A stretch of 64,000 nucleotides of DNA from assembly GCF_001262015.1 (NCBI RefSeq), contig NZ_CP012074.1, forward strand, positions 516,501 through 580,500, read 5' to 3'. The notes beneath the pieces were generated by a model. The model was given only the letters and a program-made list of their open reading frames with translations, ran no database searches and had not been told where the DNA came from. A program made the position numbers and the translations under genes. Shown here one piece after another: positions 35,788 through 44,277 of this stretch (position 1 is the stretch's first letter; the number at the start of each line of letters is the position of its first letter). Source of the DNA: Prevotella fusca JCM 17724. GTDB lineage: Bacteria; Bacteroidota; Bacteroidia; Bacteroidales; Bacteroidaceae.

Positions 35788-36176
35788 AATAAGGCAGTGT
35801 TCCGGCTCTGTCGCTGGCATCTGTAATGGATGCGAGAGGAAAGTCCGGGCAGCATAGGGCATCCTGCTTCCGAAAATAGAAGCTATTGGTGACAGTAGAT
35901 GTAGGCAGAAGAAAATAACCGCCATTCAGCAATGTGTGGTAAGGGTGAGAAGGTGGTGTAAGAGACTACCGGCAGGCGGGCGATCGTCTGGCTGTGCCGT
36001 TCAGGAGCTGCAAGTTCATGTAAACCGTTGTTTGAGGGCTGCCCGCCCGAGCGTATGCACAACGGAGGGTAGAATGCTTTAATTGCAGGGTGACCTGCAA
36101 TATAGATAAATGACAGGCGTCTTCCTATTATCGAAAGATGAGGAAGAGACAGAACCCGGCTTATAGGAGCACTGTT
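35788..36176 (+). ncRNA. rnpB: RNase P RNA, bacterial class A
   Basis: The RNA cleaves 5' leaders from pre-tRNAs together with the RnpA protein. Conserved blocks are in the right order: GAGGAAAGTCCGGGC near the 5' end (P4 strand and J3/4), then GGTAAGGGTGAGAAGGTGG, GTAAGAGACTACCGGC, and the 3' block AGACAGAACCCGGCTTAT. The 5' GCAGTG and 3' CACTG close helix P1, and a T-run follows. Boundaries are estimates from the promoter and P1. Confidence 0.93.
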
Positions 36177-36272
36177 TTATTTTTCTTTCATTCATGCCGT
36201 CTTCCCATATTCTGTTTGGAATGATGCGGGGGTAGGGGGTATGGCTTTTATGGATAAAAACTTTGGATAGTC

Positions 36273-36701
36273 ATGAAAGATTTAGAAGAGCGGTATGTTA
36301 CTGTGCTGGACGATTTTCAGCATACGGTAGAAAACAGAATCAGAAACCATAAGGATGAGGCTGGTTTCCCACAGCTGCCAGCCAATGTCAGTGAGGAGGA
36401 ACTTTCGGATTATCTCTTCGATTATCAGGCAGCTCTGGACAGCGAGGGTACGGAACGTTCGCGTTATACGATTGCTGGTATTCTGCTTTGCCTGCCAATA
36501 TTGGTCATGTCGGGATTTCCGGATGACTCGTTGCCTTTCGAGGGGGTGTTGAATGTGCTGGTGGCTATCGGTGTGGGGCTGATACTCTTCCTTCTTTATA
36601 GAGTGTTGATGAAGGCTTTGGTTCGTAGTAAGATTCGCCGTGCAAACCGTGATTATCCGGAAGCAAAGGCTTATGTTGACCGTGTGCTGGCTTTCAAGTA
36701 A
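36273..36701 (+). CDS. Small membrane protein, unknown
   Basis: 142 residues: an acidic, helical N-terminal half (MKDLEERYVTVLDDFQHTVE) and two hydrophobic segments around 66-82 and 88-112, followed by a basic end (RSKIRRANRDYPEAKAYVDRVLAFK). No family recognised. It is 24 bp upstream of the DUF1232 gene and probably the first gene of a three-gene operon of small membrane proteins. Function unknown. Confidence 0.65.
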   Translation: MKDLEERYVTVLDDFQHTVENRIRNHKDEAGFPQLPANVSEEELSDYLFDYQAALDSEGTERSRYTIAGILLCLPILVMSGFPDDSLPFEGVLNVLVAIGVGLILFLLYRVLMKALVRSKIRRANRDYPEAKAYVDRVLAFK

Positions 36702-36725
36702 GTGTCGTTAAAAAGTTAATAGTTT

Positions 36726-37133
36726 ATGGAATTACCTGATTTGCAGAAATATAAGGACAAGTTCACCCAGCAGGGATTCTTTGATAAGATACAGCGTATT
36801 GCAAAGCGTGCTGGTGCGAAACTGGTTTATGTGGCATTGATTCTGTATTATATGATACAGAGTGACAAGGTGTCATTGAAGGATAAGGCTATTATTATCG
36901 GTGCTTTGGGCTATCTCATTTCGCCGCTTGATGTTGTGCCGGATGCTATTCCTATCGCTGGACTTACGGATGACCTTACTGTTTTGCTTTACGCATTGGG
37001 CAAGGTGTGGACGTCTGTTGACGATGAAATGAAGGAGCAGGCACATGAAAAGCTGTCGAAGTGGTTTGATGATGATGAGGTCAACATTGCAGAAGATCTT
37101 TTTGCAGAAGACACTACTGATACACCCGTTTGA
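36726..37133 (+). CDS. YkvA family protein (DUF1232)
   Basis: 135 residues. The central stretch LKDKAIIIGALGYLISPLDVVPDAIPIAGLTDDLTVLLYAL is the DUF1232 signature, including the conserved SPxDxxPD and GxxDD motifs. Small, partly membrane-associated family of unknown function. The acidic C-terminus (DDDEVNIAEDLFAED) is ordinary. It ends at the point where the next small gene begins. Confidence 0.85.
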   Translation: MELPDLQKYKDKFTQQGFFDKIQRIAKRAGAKLVYVALILYYMIQSDKVSLKDKAIIIGALGYLISPLDVVPDAIPIAGLTDDLTVLLYALGKVWTSVDDEMKEQAHEKLSKWFDDDEVNIAEDLFAEDTTDTPV

Positions 37134-37150
37134 TGGTGAAGGAGGTTCTT

Positions 37151-37336
37151 ATGTGGCAGTATGTAGTCTTGGGCATAGTACTTCTTTCGGCTTTAGGATA
37201 TGTTGTTTATCGGATATGGCAGTCATTTCAGGCGGCAAGTGACCCTTGTCACGGCTGTTCAGGTTGTGCCATTCATGACCAGTTGAAGGCGAAGCAGAAA
37301 CTGGAGGGGCGCAAGAAGCCAGTTTGTTTCAAGTAG
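37151..37336 (+). CDS. FeoB-associated Cys-rich membrane protein-like
   Basis: 61 residues from ATG 37151, preceded by AAGGAGG at 37138-37144, an unusually strong Shine-Dalgarno sequence for this phylum that decides the start; an earlier TTG/ATG at 37130/37133 overlaps the previous stop. One N-terminal membrane segment (WQYVVLGIVLLSALGYVVYRIW) is followed by a Cys cluster (CHGCSGCAIH) and a further Cys near the end. Family members often lie next to feoB, but no feoB is visible here. Iron-related role is inference. Confidence 0.7.
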   Translation: MWQYVVLGIVLLSALGYVVYRIWQSFQAASDPCHGCSGCAIHDQLKAKQKLEGRKKPVCFK

Positions 37337-37466
37337 TTCTCTGTGAAGTTATTTGTCAAAACAAACACTTCCGTAACTATTTTGTCCGATGTTTCATGAG
37401 AAGTTCTTGAAATGGTTTTGGAAAAGAGTTCACACAATTTTTCTCGAAAAAAAAGTTCTTGAAATG

Positions 37467-37498
37467 TTTGGTTAAACCGATTTTATTGATTATCTTTG
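37467..37498 (+). promoter_or_regulatory. Promoter of tRNA-Cys
   Basis: TTTG at 37467-37470, 20 bp, TATCTTTG at 37491-37498. Confidence 0.75.
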
Positions 37499-37535
37499 CA
37501 CTCGCAAATCACAAATATGCTTTGCAGATAATAAT

Positions 37536-37606
37536 GGTGCTTGGGCCGGGAGGTTAGGCAATGGTCTGCAAAACCATGTAGAGCGGTTCGATTCCGCTAG
37601 GCACCT
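37536..37606 (+). tRNA. tRNA-Cys (GCA)
   Basis: 71 bases. The acceptor arms GGTGCTT and AGGCACC pair, the anticodon arm ATGGT/ACCAT encloses CTGCAAA with anticodon GCA (37568-37570), and the T arm has GGTTCGATTCC. CCA is not encoded. It has its own promoter and a terminator directly after. Confidence 0.95.
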
Positions 37607-37611
37607 CAAAG

Positions 37612-37639
37612 AAGACTCTCAATTATGAGAGTCTTTTTA
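37612..37639 (+). terminator. Terminator of tRNA-Cys
   Basis: AAGACTCTCA and TGAGAGTCTT arms with a 4-base loop and a T-run. Confidence 0.85.
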
Positions 37640-37770
37640 TATCCATTTCATTCTTCTCCTGGAAGATAAAGTTTATATTTATGAAGTGGTTTAAACTAAT
37701 AGGGGTATTCAATTTAATAGTCTGCTAATACTTTTTCTTCCAGGGAATGGGGATGCTGATCTTTCTTGTC

Positions 37771-38172
37771 TTATCCAATCCCAAACAGCTCAACTTCAAA
37801 CACCAGTGTGGAGAAAGCTGGAATTTCACCGTCACGCTTCGTGCCATATCCATCCTGATAAGGGATGTGGATACGCCAATGGTCACCCTTGCGCATGGCA
37901 CAGAGCGCAATCTGGAAGCCTGTGATAAGTTCGTTTACACGGAAAGCCTCGGGGATTCCTCTCTGCCAGCTGTCATCGAACACCTTGCCTGATATGAGAC
38001 TGCCACGATAATGACAGGTGACAATGGAGCGTGCAGAGACTTTTCCTTCACCAGTACCTTCCTTTATCACTTCGTAGAGAATACCATGCGGTAGAGTTCT
38101 GATTCCGTCTTTCTGACTTAGTTCCTTGAGATACTCTTCGTTCTTTAACTTGTATTCCTGCTTCTTTCCCAT
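37771..38172 (-). CDS. FKBP-type peptidyl-prolyl isomerase
   Basis: 133 residues. The FKBP core runs from about residue 33 to the end: GTGEGKVSARSIVTCHYRGSLISGKVFDDS, then PEAFRVNELITGFQIALCAMRKGDHWRIHIPYQDGYG and a closing strand TLVFEVELFGI. The Phe/Asp/Trp-pocket residues can be recognised, so isomerase activity is likely. No signal peptide or lipobox, so a cytosolic form is likely. A TAATTTTG box lies at 38205-38198 on this strand. Divergent from the MATE operon. Confidence 0.9.
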   Translation of the reverse strand: MGKKQEYKLKNEEYLKELSQKDGIRTLPHGILYEVIKEGTGEGKVSARSIVTCHYRGSLISGKVFDDSWQRGIPEAFRVNELITGFQIALCAMRKGDHWRIHIPYQDGYGTKRDGEIPAFSTLVFEVELFGIG

Positions 38173-38197
38173 ACACCTTATATTATATTAATAGCCG

Positions 38198-38205
38198 CAA
38201 AATTA
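38198..38205 (-). promoter_or_regulatory. -7 box of the FKBP gene
   Basis: TAATTTTG read on the minus strand, about 25 bp before the start codon; -33 element not clear. Confidence 0.45.
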
Positions 38206-38215
38206 GCTAATATCT

Positions 38216-38246
38216 TTTGAATTCACAATTAATTCAATTACTTTTG
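38216..38246 (+). promoter_or_regulatory. Promoter of the 46-residue ORF and MATE gene
   Basis: TTTG at 38216-38219, 19 bp, TACTTTTG at 38239-38246. The start codon of the small gene is at 38288. Confidence 0.7.
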
Positions 38247-38287
38247 CTTCGGCATAGTATTTGTTTCACAGTCAATAAACGAATGAT

Positions 38288-38428
38288 ATGAATTTTGATA
38301 GAACAGAGAATGATACACGTCGGGCAGAGCTGATTCGTGTACTGGAACATTCGATAGAGCGTTTGTCGCTGGCAGAACTGGAGGCTTTGTATTACGACCT
38401 TGTGGCCAAGGACTATATTCGGGAGTAG
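38288..38428 (+). CDS. Small conserved-looking ORF, 46 residues
   Basis: ATG 38288 to TAG 38426-38428, below the usual size limit for gene calls. The product is fully helical and charged (TRRAELIRVLEHSIERLSLAELEALYYDLVAKDYIRE) with no membrane segment. It has a complete promoter of its own, sits 5 bp before the MATE gene, and its codon use resembles neighbours, so I judge it real. It may be a small regulatory or chaperone-like peptide; no function can be assigned. Confidence 0.65.
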   Translation: MNFDRTENDTRRAELIRVLEHSIERLSLAELEALYYDLVAKDYIRE

Positions 38429-38433
38429 GTGGA

Positions 38434-39786
38434 ATGCAGTTAATGGATAACTGGAACAAGGAGATTCTTCGCCTTGCTATTCCCTCTATCATTAGTAATG
38501 TGACGGTTCCACTGTTGGGACTTGTGGATCTGGCGGTGGTGGGGCATATTGGTAATGAGGCATATATCAGTGCGATTGCAGTCGGTTCGATGATATTCAA
38601 TGTGATGTACTGGCTGTTAGGCTTTCTTCGTATGGGTACGAGCGGAATGACATCGCAGGCGTGTGGACGGCAAGACGGGCAGGAATGTGTGGATATTCTT
38701 GTTCGTACACTGATAATAGGTGTAGGTATAGGCTTGTTGTTTATCGTGGCACAGCGTGGAATAGAATGGGGGATGCTTCGGCTGATGAATACGCCAGAAG
38801 GCTCTTGGCAGTTTGTTGCTGCCTATTTCAGAATTGTTATATGGGGGGCACCTGCAATGTTGGGACTTTATGGTCTGACTGGATGGTTTATTGGAATGCA
38901 GGACACCCGTACACCGATGGTGGTAGCAGTGTTGCAGAATGTGGTCAATATCCTTGCTTCCCTATTCTTCGTTTTTGTGTTTAACTGGAAGATAAGTGGT
39001 GTTGCAGGAGGTACAGTTCTGGCTCAATGGACAGGTTTTATCGTGTCCTTGTTTGCGGTATATAGGCGGATGAAGAAGGAAGGTGAACTGGAATTGGTAA
39101 CTGGTCAAAATATTTGTGCGGGTCTGCAGATGACCTTCAGGCATATACTGACAGTGAAGAGTGGATGGGGAGAGTTCTTCCGTGTGAATAAGGATATCTT
39201 CCTGCGCACTCTTTGTCTGGTGGCTGTGAACTTCTTTTTTACCTCAGCTGGTGGAAAGCAGGGCGCAATGATGCTGGCAGTCAATACGTTGTTGATGACG
39301 TTGTTCACGCTTTTCTCTTATATGATGGATGGTTTTGCATATGCTGGTGAGGCACTCAGTGGTAAATTCTACGGTGCAAGAGACATGGCAGGGCTACGTA
39401 TAACGGTTCGTCGATTGTTTGGCTTTGGTATCATTATGGTATTGATGTTCACGGCGGTTTACGTCTTTGGAGGTGTCGGTTTCCTACATCTTCTCACGGA
39501 TGATACGGCAGTTGTGACAGCAGCACGTCCCTATCTGTTCTGGGCTTATTTGATACCCGTGGCAGGAATGGCTGCTTTCGTGCTGGATGGAGTCTTTATT
39601 GGGTTAACAGCAACCAAGGGAATGTTATTCTCAACAGCTGTGGCAATGGTAACATTCTTCGCAGTTTATTATCTGCTTTGGGGTAGTTTTGGTAACAATG
39701 CATTATGGATAGCCTTTCTGTCGTTTCTTTTTATGAGGGGAGTGGCTTCTGTTCTGTGGGCACGTCGGTACTCGACGATATTTTAA
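38434..39786 (+). CDS. MATE family multidrug/sodium antiporter
   Basis: 450 residues with about twelve hydrophobic segments. The N-terminal pattern (NKEILRLAIPSIISNVTVPLLGLVDLAVVGHIG) is that of the DinF branch of MATE exporters, which pump cationic drugs or metabolites out using Na+ or H+ gradients. The two halves repeat the pattern (REFFRVNKDIFLRTLCLVAVNFFFT in the second). Start at 38434 or at the in-frame ATG at 38443. Second gene of a small operon with the 46-residue ORF. Substrate unknown. Confidence 0.9.
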   Translation: MQLMDNWNKEILRLAIPSIISNVTVPLLGLVDLAVVGHIGNEAYISAIAVGSMIFNVMYWLLGFLRMGTSGMTSQACGRQDGQECVDILVRTLIIGVGIGLLFIVAQRGIEWGMLRLMNTPEGSWQFVAAYFRIVIWGAPAMLGLYGLTGWFIGMQDTRTPMVVAVLQNVVNILASLFFVFVFNWKISGVAGGTVLAQWTGFIVSLFAVYRRMKKEGELELVTGQNICAGLQMTFRHILTVKSGWGEFFRVNKDIFLRTLCLVAVNFFFTSAGGKQGAMMLAVNTLLMTLFTLFSYMMDGFAYAGEALSGKFYGARDMAGLRITVRRLFGFGIIMVLMFTAVYVFGGVGFLHLLTDDTAVVTAARPYLFWAYLIPVAGMAAFVLDGVFIGLTATKGMLFSTAVAMVTFFAVYYLLWGSFGNNALWIAFLSFLFMRGVASVLWARRYSTIF

Positions 39787-39859
39787 TGTGTTTCGGAAAA
39801 ATAACGAGGAGGATATGTTTAGTCTTAGGGCCAATATCTAAAAGAAAAACAGATATTAG

Positions 39860-39891
39860 TTTGCGGTTATCAGAAAATAGTTGTATTTTTG
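39860..39891 (+). promoter_or_regulatory. Promoter of the export lipoprotein gene
   Basis: TTTG at 39860-39863, 20 bp, TATTTTTG at 39884-39891. Leader is about 100 bases. Confidence 0.75.
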
Positions 39892-40000
39892 CAAAGAATA
39901 TATTTCGACCGATGAAATAAGGATAGAAGCTCCTTTGTTTTCGTTCGTTTTTATTTTGCTAAAATTAATGTTGATAGTTGACTACACGTTATTTATTTAA

Positions 40001-40801
40001 ATGAAAAAGATTATTTTCTCCCTCATAGTTACGGCTATGATTATGACCATGACGGGATGTGGCTCAAGTAAGGGCTTTACTTACTTAGAGAATGCTGATT
40101 CTATTAGCCTTGCTGCTTCACGTGGCTTGTATGATGCACGCATCATGCCAAAAGACGAATTGACGATTACGGTAAACACTACCGATCCTGATGCTGCGGC
40201 TCCTTTTAATTTACAGGTGCGCAATCAGTTGGGTAGTGGCAAGCAGGTTGGATCTGGTGGCGGTTCTTTGCAAGGTTATCTGGTTGATAACTCTGGTTTC
40301 ATCAATTTCCCTGTCATTGGTAAGATTCATGTCAGTGGCTTGACCAAGCCTGAGTGTGAAGACCTGATCAAGAGCAAGATTCAGCCATATCTGGCTCGTA
40401 CGGAGAATCCAATCGTAACAGTTCGTATGAGTAGTTATCATGTGACGGTTCTCGGTGAAGTGGGCAGCCCTGGTGTTATCCCGGTTTCAACGGAGAAGAT
40501 GAGCGTGATGGAAGCTATAGCACAGGCCGGTGACCTTGGAGTTTACGGTAAGCGTAATAACATTATGTTGATTCGTGAGGATGCTACGGGTGAGAAGCAT
40601 GTTGTACGTTTGAATCTCAACGATGCAAACCTGTTGAATTCACCTTATTATTATCTTCAGCAGAATGATGTCCTTTATATTGAACCAAATACTGTAAAGG
40701 CTAAGAACTCTGGTATTGGTAGTTCTACTACCCTTTGGTTCTCGTTCATTGGCATTGTGACATCAGTTGCTTCACTGCTGGTAAACGTGTTGAGAAAGTA
40801 A
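40001..40801 (+). CDS. Polysaccharide export lipoprotein, Wza-like
   Basis: 266 residues. The N-terminus is a lipoprotein signal (MTMTGCGSS, with Cys at the lipobox). A poly_export domain follows (YDARIMPKDELTITVN), and then SLBB-like beta domains (YHVTVLGEVGSPGVIPVST). A C-terminal membrane-type segment (WFSFIGIVTSVASLLVNVL) would make the outer-membrane pore. It is the outer-membrane step of a Wza-type capsule or exopolysaccharide export pathway. Unusually, no tyrosine kinase or glycosyltransferase genes adjoin it here, so its partners must lie elsewhere. Confidence 0.9.
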   Translation: MKKIIFSLIVTAMIMTMTGCGSSKGFTYLENADSISLAASRGLYDARIMPKDELTITVNTTDPDAAAPFNLQVRNQLGSGKQVGSGGGSLQGYLVDNSGFINFPVIGKIHVSGLTKPECEDLIKSKIQPYLARTENPIVTVRMSSYHVTVLGEVGSPGVIPVSTEKMSVMEAIAQAGDLGVYGKRNNIMLIREDATGEKHVVRLNLNDANLLNSPYYYLQQNDVLYIEPNTVKAKNSGIGSSTTLWFSFIGIVTSVASLLVNVLRK

Positions 40802-41162
40802 TATTCTGTCCTTGGAGACTGTTACAAAGGTCCTCCTGTGGATAAAACATAAGTGGAATGAGAATATCTTTGACATCCATGTCTTGGATAGTAACCTTTG
40901 AGGGACTATCAGAAAGAGAGGGTGTGAGAGATGTTCTCTTTTTTCAAATACGGTAAAGGATTGTATTAGGGATATGTGTTGTATAGCTGAATACATCAGG
41001 GGAAGCGTGAAAGTTCCCTATCCTAATCAGATGCTTGGAACGCCTTGCATGAGGAGGCAGGTACAGATACAGGAGTTTTGATAGCAATTTTCTCTACAAA
41101 TGGGATAGCCTGCAAAAGAGATAGACTAATTTAAAAGTAAAAGATAGACAGAAATCTTATTA
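40802..41162. other. Intergenic region or long leader before purF
   Basis: 361 bp with no supported ORF. A TATCTTTG box at 40865-40872 could start a purF transcript with a leader near 290 bases. The following sequence has short complementary stretches but no riboswitch pattern that I recognise. Confidence 0.4.
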
Positions 41163-43067
41163 ATGGAAAAGAACATTCATGAAGATTGCGGTGTGGCAAT
41201 GATCCGATTGCTGAAGCCGCTGGAGTATTATCAGGAGAAGTATGGCACGTGGATGTATGCACTCAACAAGCTCTATCTGATGATGGAGAAACAGCATAAC
41301 CGTGGGCAGGAGGGAGCAGGTCTTGCTTCCGTAAAGCTGGCTTCTGTGCCTGGTAATGAATATATGTTCCGTGAGCGGGCAGAGGGCAAAAATGCTGTCT
41401 CTGAAATCTTTGCCAACGTTCATAAGCATTACAAAGACTTCTCGCAGGAGCAGTTGTATGATGTTTCTTTTGCAAAAACGAATCTTCCCTTTGCGGGAGA
41501 ACTTTATATGGGCCACCTCCGGTACTCAACTACCGGCAAGAGTGGCCTTTCTTATGTCCATCCCTTCCTGCGCCGGAACAACTGGAAAGCAAAGAATCTC
41601 TGTATGTGTGGCAACTTCAATATGACCAACATCGGTGATGTCTTCGACAAGCTGACTGCGCAGGGACAGTGTCCGCGTATCTACAGCGACACTTATATCC
41701 TGTTGGAACTGATGGGGCACAGACTTGACCGTGAGGTGGAACGTAACTTTGTTGATGCGCAGAAGTTAGGGCTGGAGAACCGTGCGATAACAAACTACAT
41801 TGAAGAGAATGTACAGATGAGTAATGTCCTCAAGACCACGATGCAGTACTTTGATGGCGGTTACGTTATCTGTGGGCTGACTGGTTCGGGTGAGATGTTC
41901 TCTATCCGTGACCCGTGGGCAATCCGTCCGGCTTTCTACTATAAGAATGATGAGATTGTTGTTCTGGCAAGTGAACGCCCGGTTCTGCAGACCACTTTCG
42001 ATCTTGAGTGTGACGATATTCAGGAGTTGAAGCCTGGGCAGGCTCTGATTGTCAATAAGCGTGGTGAGTTCTCATTACAGCAGATTCTCGAACCTAAGAC
42101 TTATTCTGCATGTTCGTTCGAACGCATCTACTTCTCCCGTGGCTCAGACCGTGATATATATAAGGAACGGGAGACGCTTGGACGGCAGCTGACCGAGCCT
42201 GTGTTGAAAGCAGTTGGTTATGACACCAAGCATACCGTTCTGTCGTATATCCCCAACACGGCAGAGGTTGCTTTCTATGGTCTCGTCCATGGTTTCAAGG
42301 AATGGATTGATAAGAAAAAGGTGGAACAGATAGCCGCTTTAGGTCCTAATGCTTCAGCAGAGGAAGTCTATCGTGTCATTCATCAGGATGTACGCTCGGA
42401 GAAGGTGGCATGGAAGGATATTAAGTTGCGTACTTTCATTACTGAGGGTAATTCCCGGAACGACCTTGCGTCACACGTATATGATGTAACGTATGAGTGC
42501 ATCAAGCCCTATGAGGATAATCTTGTCATCATAGATGATTCTATTGTTCGTGGTACAACACTGCGTGAGAGTATTCTCCGCATCCTCGACCGCCTACATC
42601 CTAAGAAGATAGTTGTTGTATCCAGTGCACCACAGATTCGCTTCCCCGACTACTATGGAATTGATATGTCAAGTCCTGAAGAGTTCTGTGTCTTCCGTGC
42701 TGTTATCGAGCTGATTCGTGAACGTGGAATGGAAAGTCTCCTTCATGAAATCTATGCGAATTGCAAGAAGGAGCTGGAAAAGTCCAAGGGAGAGCCTGTG
42801 TTCAATGCTATCCGTGCCATTTACAAGCCTTTTACGGTGGAAGAAATCAATCGTAAGATTATAGATATGCTGCGTCCAGAGGGCATGACGACTCCTGTCG
42901 AACTTGTTTTCCAGAGCGTGGAAGGCTTGCATAATGCTATTCCCAACCATCCTGGTGACTGGTATTTCACAGGAAACTATCCGACTCCAGGTGGCATGAG
43001 GCTTGTCAATGAAGCCTTCATCAAATATTATGAGCGTGAGCATCCGCATGCTGCAGAAGCCGAATAA
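41163..43067 (+). CDS. purF: Amidophosphoribosyltransferase, long form
   Basis: 634 residues, longer than the ~470-500 of the classic enzyme but usual for Bacteroidota. First committed step of purine synthesis: PRPP and glutamine to phosphoribosylamine. A short propeptide MEKNIHED precedes the catalytic N-terminal Cys (CGVAM), the class II amidotransferase nucleophile. RGQEGAGLAS and CMCGNFN-type segments follow. The phosphoribosyltransferase domain has the PRPP motif VIIDDSIVRGTT around residue 455. It is followed, after an array repeat, by carA and carB. Confidence 0.93.
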   Translation: MEKNIHEDCGVAMIRLLKPLEYYQEKYGTWMYALNKLYLMMEKQHNRGQEGAGLASVKLASVPGNEYMFRERAEGKNAVSEIFANVHKHYKDFSQEQLYDVSFAKTNLPFAGELYMGHLRYSTTGKSGLSYVHPFLRRNNWKAKNLCMCGNFNMTNIGDVFDKLTAQGQCPRIYSDTYILLELMGHRLDREVERNFVDAQKLGLENRAITNYIEENVQMSNVLKTTMQYFDGGYVICGLTGSGEMFSIRDPWAIRPAFYYKNDEIVVLASERPVLQTTFDLECDDIQELKPGQALIVNKRGEFSLQQILEPKTYSACSFERIYFSRGSDRDIYKERETLGRQLTEPVLKAVGYDTKHTVLSYIPNTAEVAFYGLVHGFKEWIDKKKVEQIAALGPNASAEEVYRVIHQDVRSEKVAWKDIKLRTFITEGNSRNDLASHVYDVTYECIKPYEDNLVIIDDSIVRGTTLRESILRILDRLHPKKIVVVSSAPQIRFPDYYGIDMSSPEEFCVFRAVIELIRERGMESLLHEIYANCKKELEKSKGEPVFNAIRAIYKPFTVEEINRKIIDMLRPEGMTTPVELVFQSVEGLHNAIPNHPGDWYFTGNYPTPGGMRLVNEAFIKYYEREHPHAAEAE

Positions 43068-43084
43068 TCGCTTGACTGTTAATT

Positions 43085-43164
43085 ATTATCATGATGATAA
43101 ATAATTATTTTCATGAAAGAAAATATTTCTTTTCACGAAAGAAAATATTTATTTTCATGAAAAG
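43085..43164. repeat. 22-bp-phased TTTTCATGAAAA array, copy C
   Basis: Units centred at 43091.5, 43113.5, 43135.5 and 43157.5. It lies in the 133-bp gap between purF and carA, ending about 37 bp before the carA start, so it could affect carAB expression. Confidence 0.85.
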
Positions 43165-43200
43165 AATTTGGAAACAATCAATCCAACAATACTATAAGCA

Positions 43201-44277
43201 ATGAGGAACGTAACTTTAGTCCTAAGTGACGGAACAAAATTCCATGGAAAGTCGTTTGGATACGATACCCCGGTGGCTGGTGAAGTAGTCTTCAATACAG
43301 CTATGATGGGTTATCCAGAGAGCTTGACAGACCCTTCATACGCAGGTCAGCTGATTACAATGACCTTCCCGTTGGTGGGTAACTATGGAGTGCCACCATT
43401 TACCATTGAGGAAAGTGGCATCCCAACCTTCATGGAGAGTGATAAAATCTATGCCTCAGCCTTGATCGTGTCTGACTATACAGAGGAGCATTCCCACTGG
43501 AATGCCGTGGAGAGTCTGGCTGACTGGCTGAAGCGTGAACACGTACCGGGCATTACTGGTATTGATACACGTGAGCTCACCAAGGTGCTGCGTGAGCATG
43601 GAGTGATGATGGGTAAGATACTCTTTGATGATGAACCAGATAATATTCCTGAGGCTGACTACGAGGGTGTAAACTTCGTAGATCGTGTTTCAACAAAGGA
43701 GATTATCCGCTACAATGAGGGTGCTGGTAAGAAGGTTGTACTTGTTGACTGTGGTGTAAAAGCCAATATTATCCGCTCACTTATTACCAGAGGTGTTGAG
43801 GTTATCCGAGTGCCTTGGAACTATGATTATACAGGAATGGACTATGATGGCCTTTTTCTTGGCAACGGACCTGGCGATCCTGATATGTGCAACGATGCTG
43901 TTGAAGTCATCCGCAAGCAGATGTGTTTGAGTAAGAAACCAATCTGTGGTATCTGCATGGGTAACCAGTTACTGTCAAAGGCAGCAGGAGCAAAGATTTA
44001 CAAGCTGAAATACGGTCATCGTGGACACAATCAGCCAGTGCGCATGGTGGGTACGGACAAGTGTTACATTACCTCACAGAATCATGGTTATGCAGTTGAT
44101 GCAACAACTCTGGACAAGGATTGGCAGGAACTTTTCGTCAACATGAACGATGGAAGTAATGAAGGAATCCGCCACAAGGAGAATCCTTGGTTTACCTCTC
44201 AGTTCCATCCAGAGGCTTGCTCTGGTCCGGTTGATACTTACTTTATGTTTGATAAATTCGTAGAAACACTGAAATAA
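43201..44277 (+). CDS. carA: Carbamoyl-phosphate synthase small subunit
   Basis: 358 residues. The glutaminase subunit supplies ammonia to CarB for carbamoyl phosphate, used for pyrimidines and arginine. The C-terminal class I amidotransferase domain has catalytic Cys in CGICMGNQLL and His-Glu in SQFHPEA. The N-terminal domain (FHGKSFGYDTPVAGEVVFNTAMMGYPE) is typical. Its stop overlaps the carB start by one base (TAATG), so the two subunits are translationally coupled. Confidence 0.97.
   Translation: MRNVTLVLSDGTKFHGKSFGYDTPVAGEVVFNTAMMGYPESLTDPSYAGQLITMTFPLVGNYGVPPFTIEESGIPTFMESDKIYASALIVSDYTEEHSHWNAVESLADWLKREHVPGITGIDTRELTKVLREHGVMMGKILFDDEPDNIPEADYEGVNFVDRVSTKEIIRYNEGAGKKVVLVDCGVKANIIRSLITRGVEVIRVPWNYDYTGMDYDGLFLGNGPGDPDMCNDAVEVIRKQMCLSKKPICGICMGNQLLSKAAGAKIYKLKYGHRGHNQPVRMVGTDKCYITSQNHGYAVDATTLDKDWQELFVNMNDGSNEGIRHKENPWFTSQFHPEACSGPVDTYFMFDKFVETLK

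Noticed and set aside
37130..37150. Earlier TTG/ATG start for the Cys-rich membrane protein
   Set aside because: The strong AAGGAGG directly before ATG 37151 and the membrane segment starting there favour the later start.
40802..41162. Riboswitch before purF
   Set aside because: No match to purine, PRPP or other riboswitch cores that I know; only a -7-like box is present.
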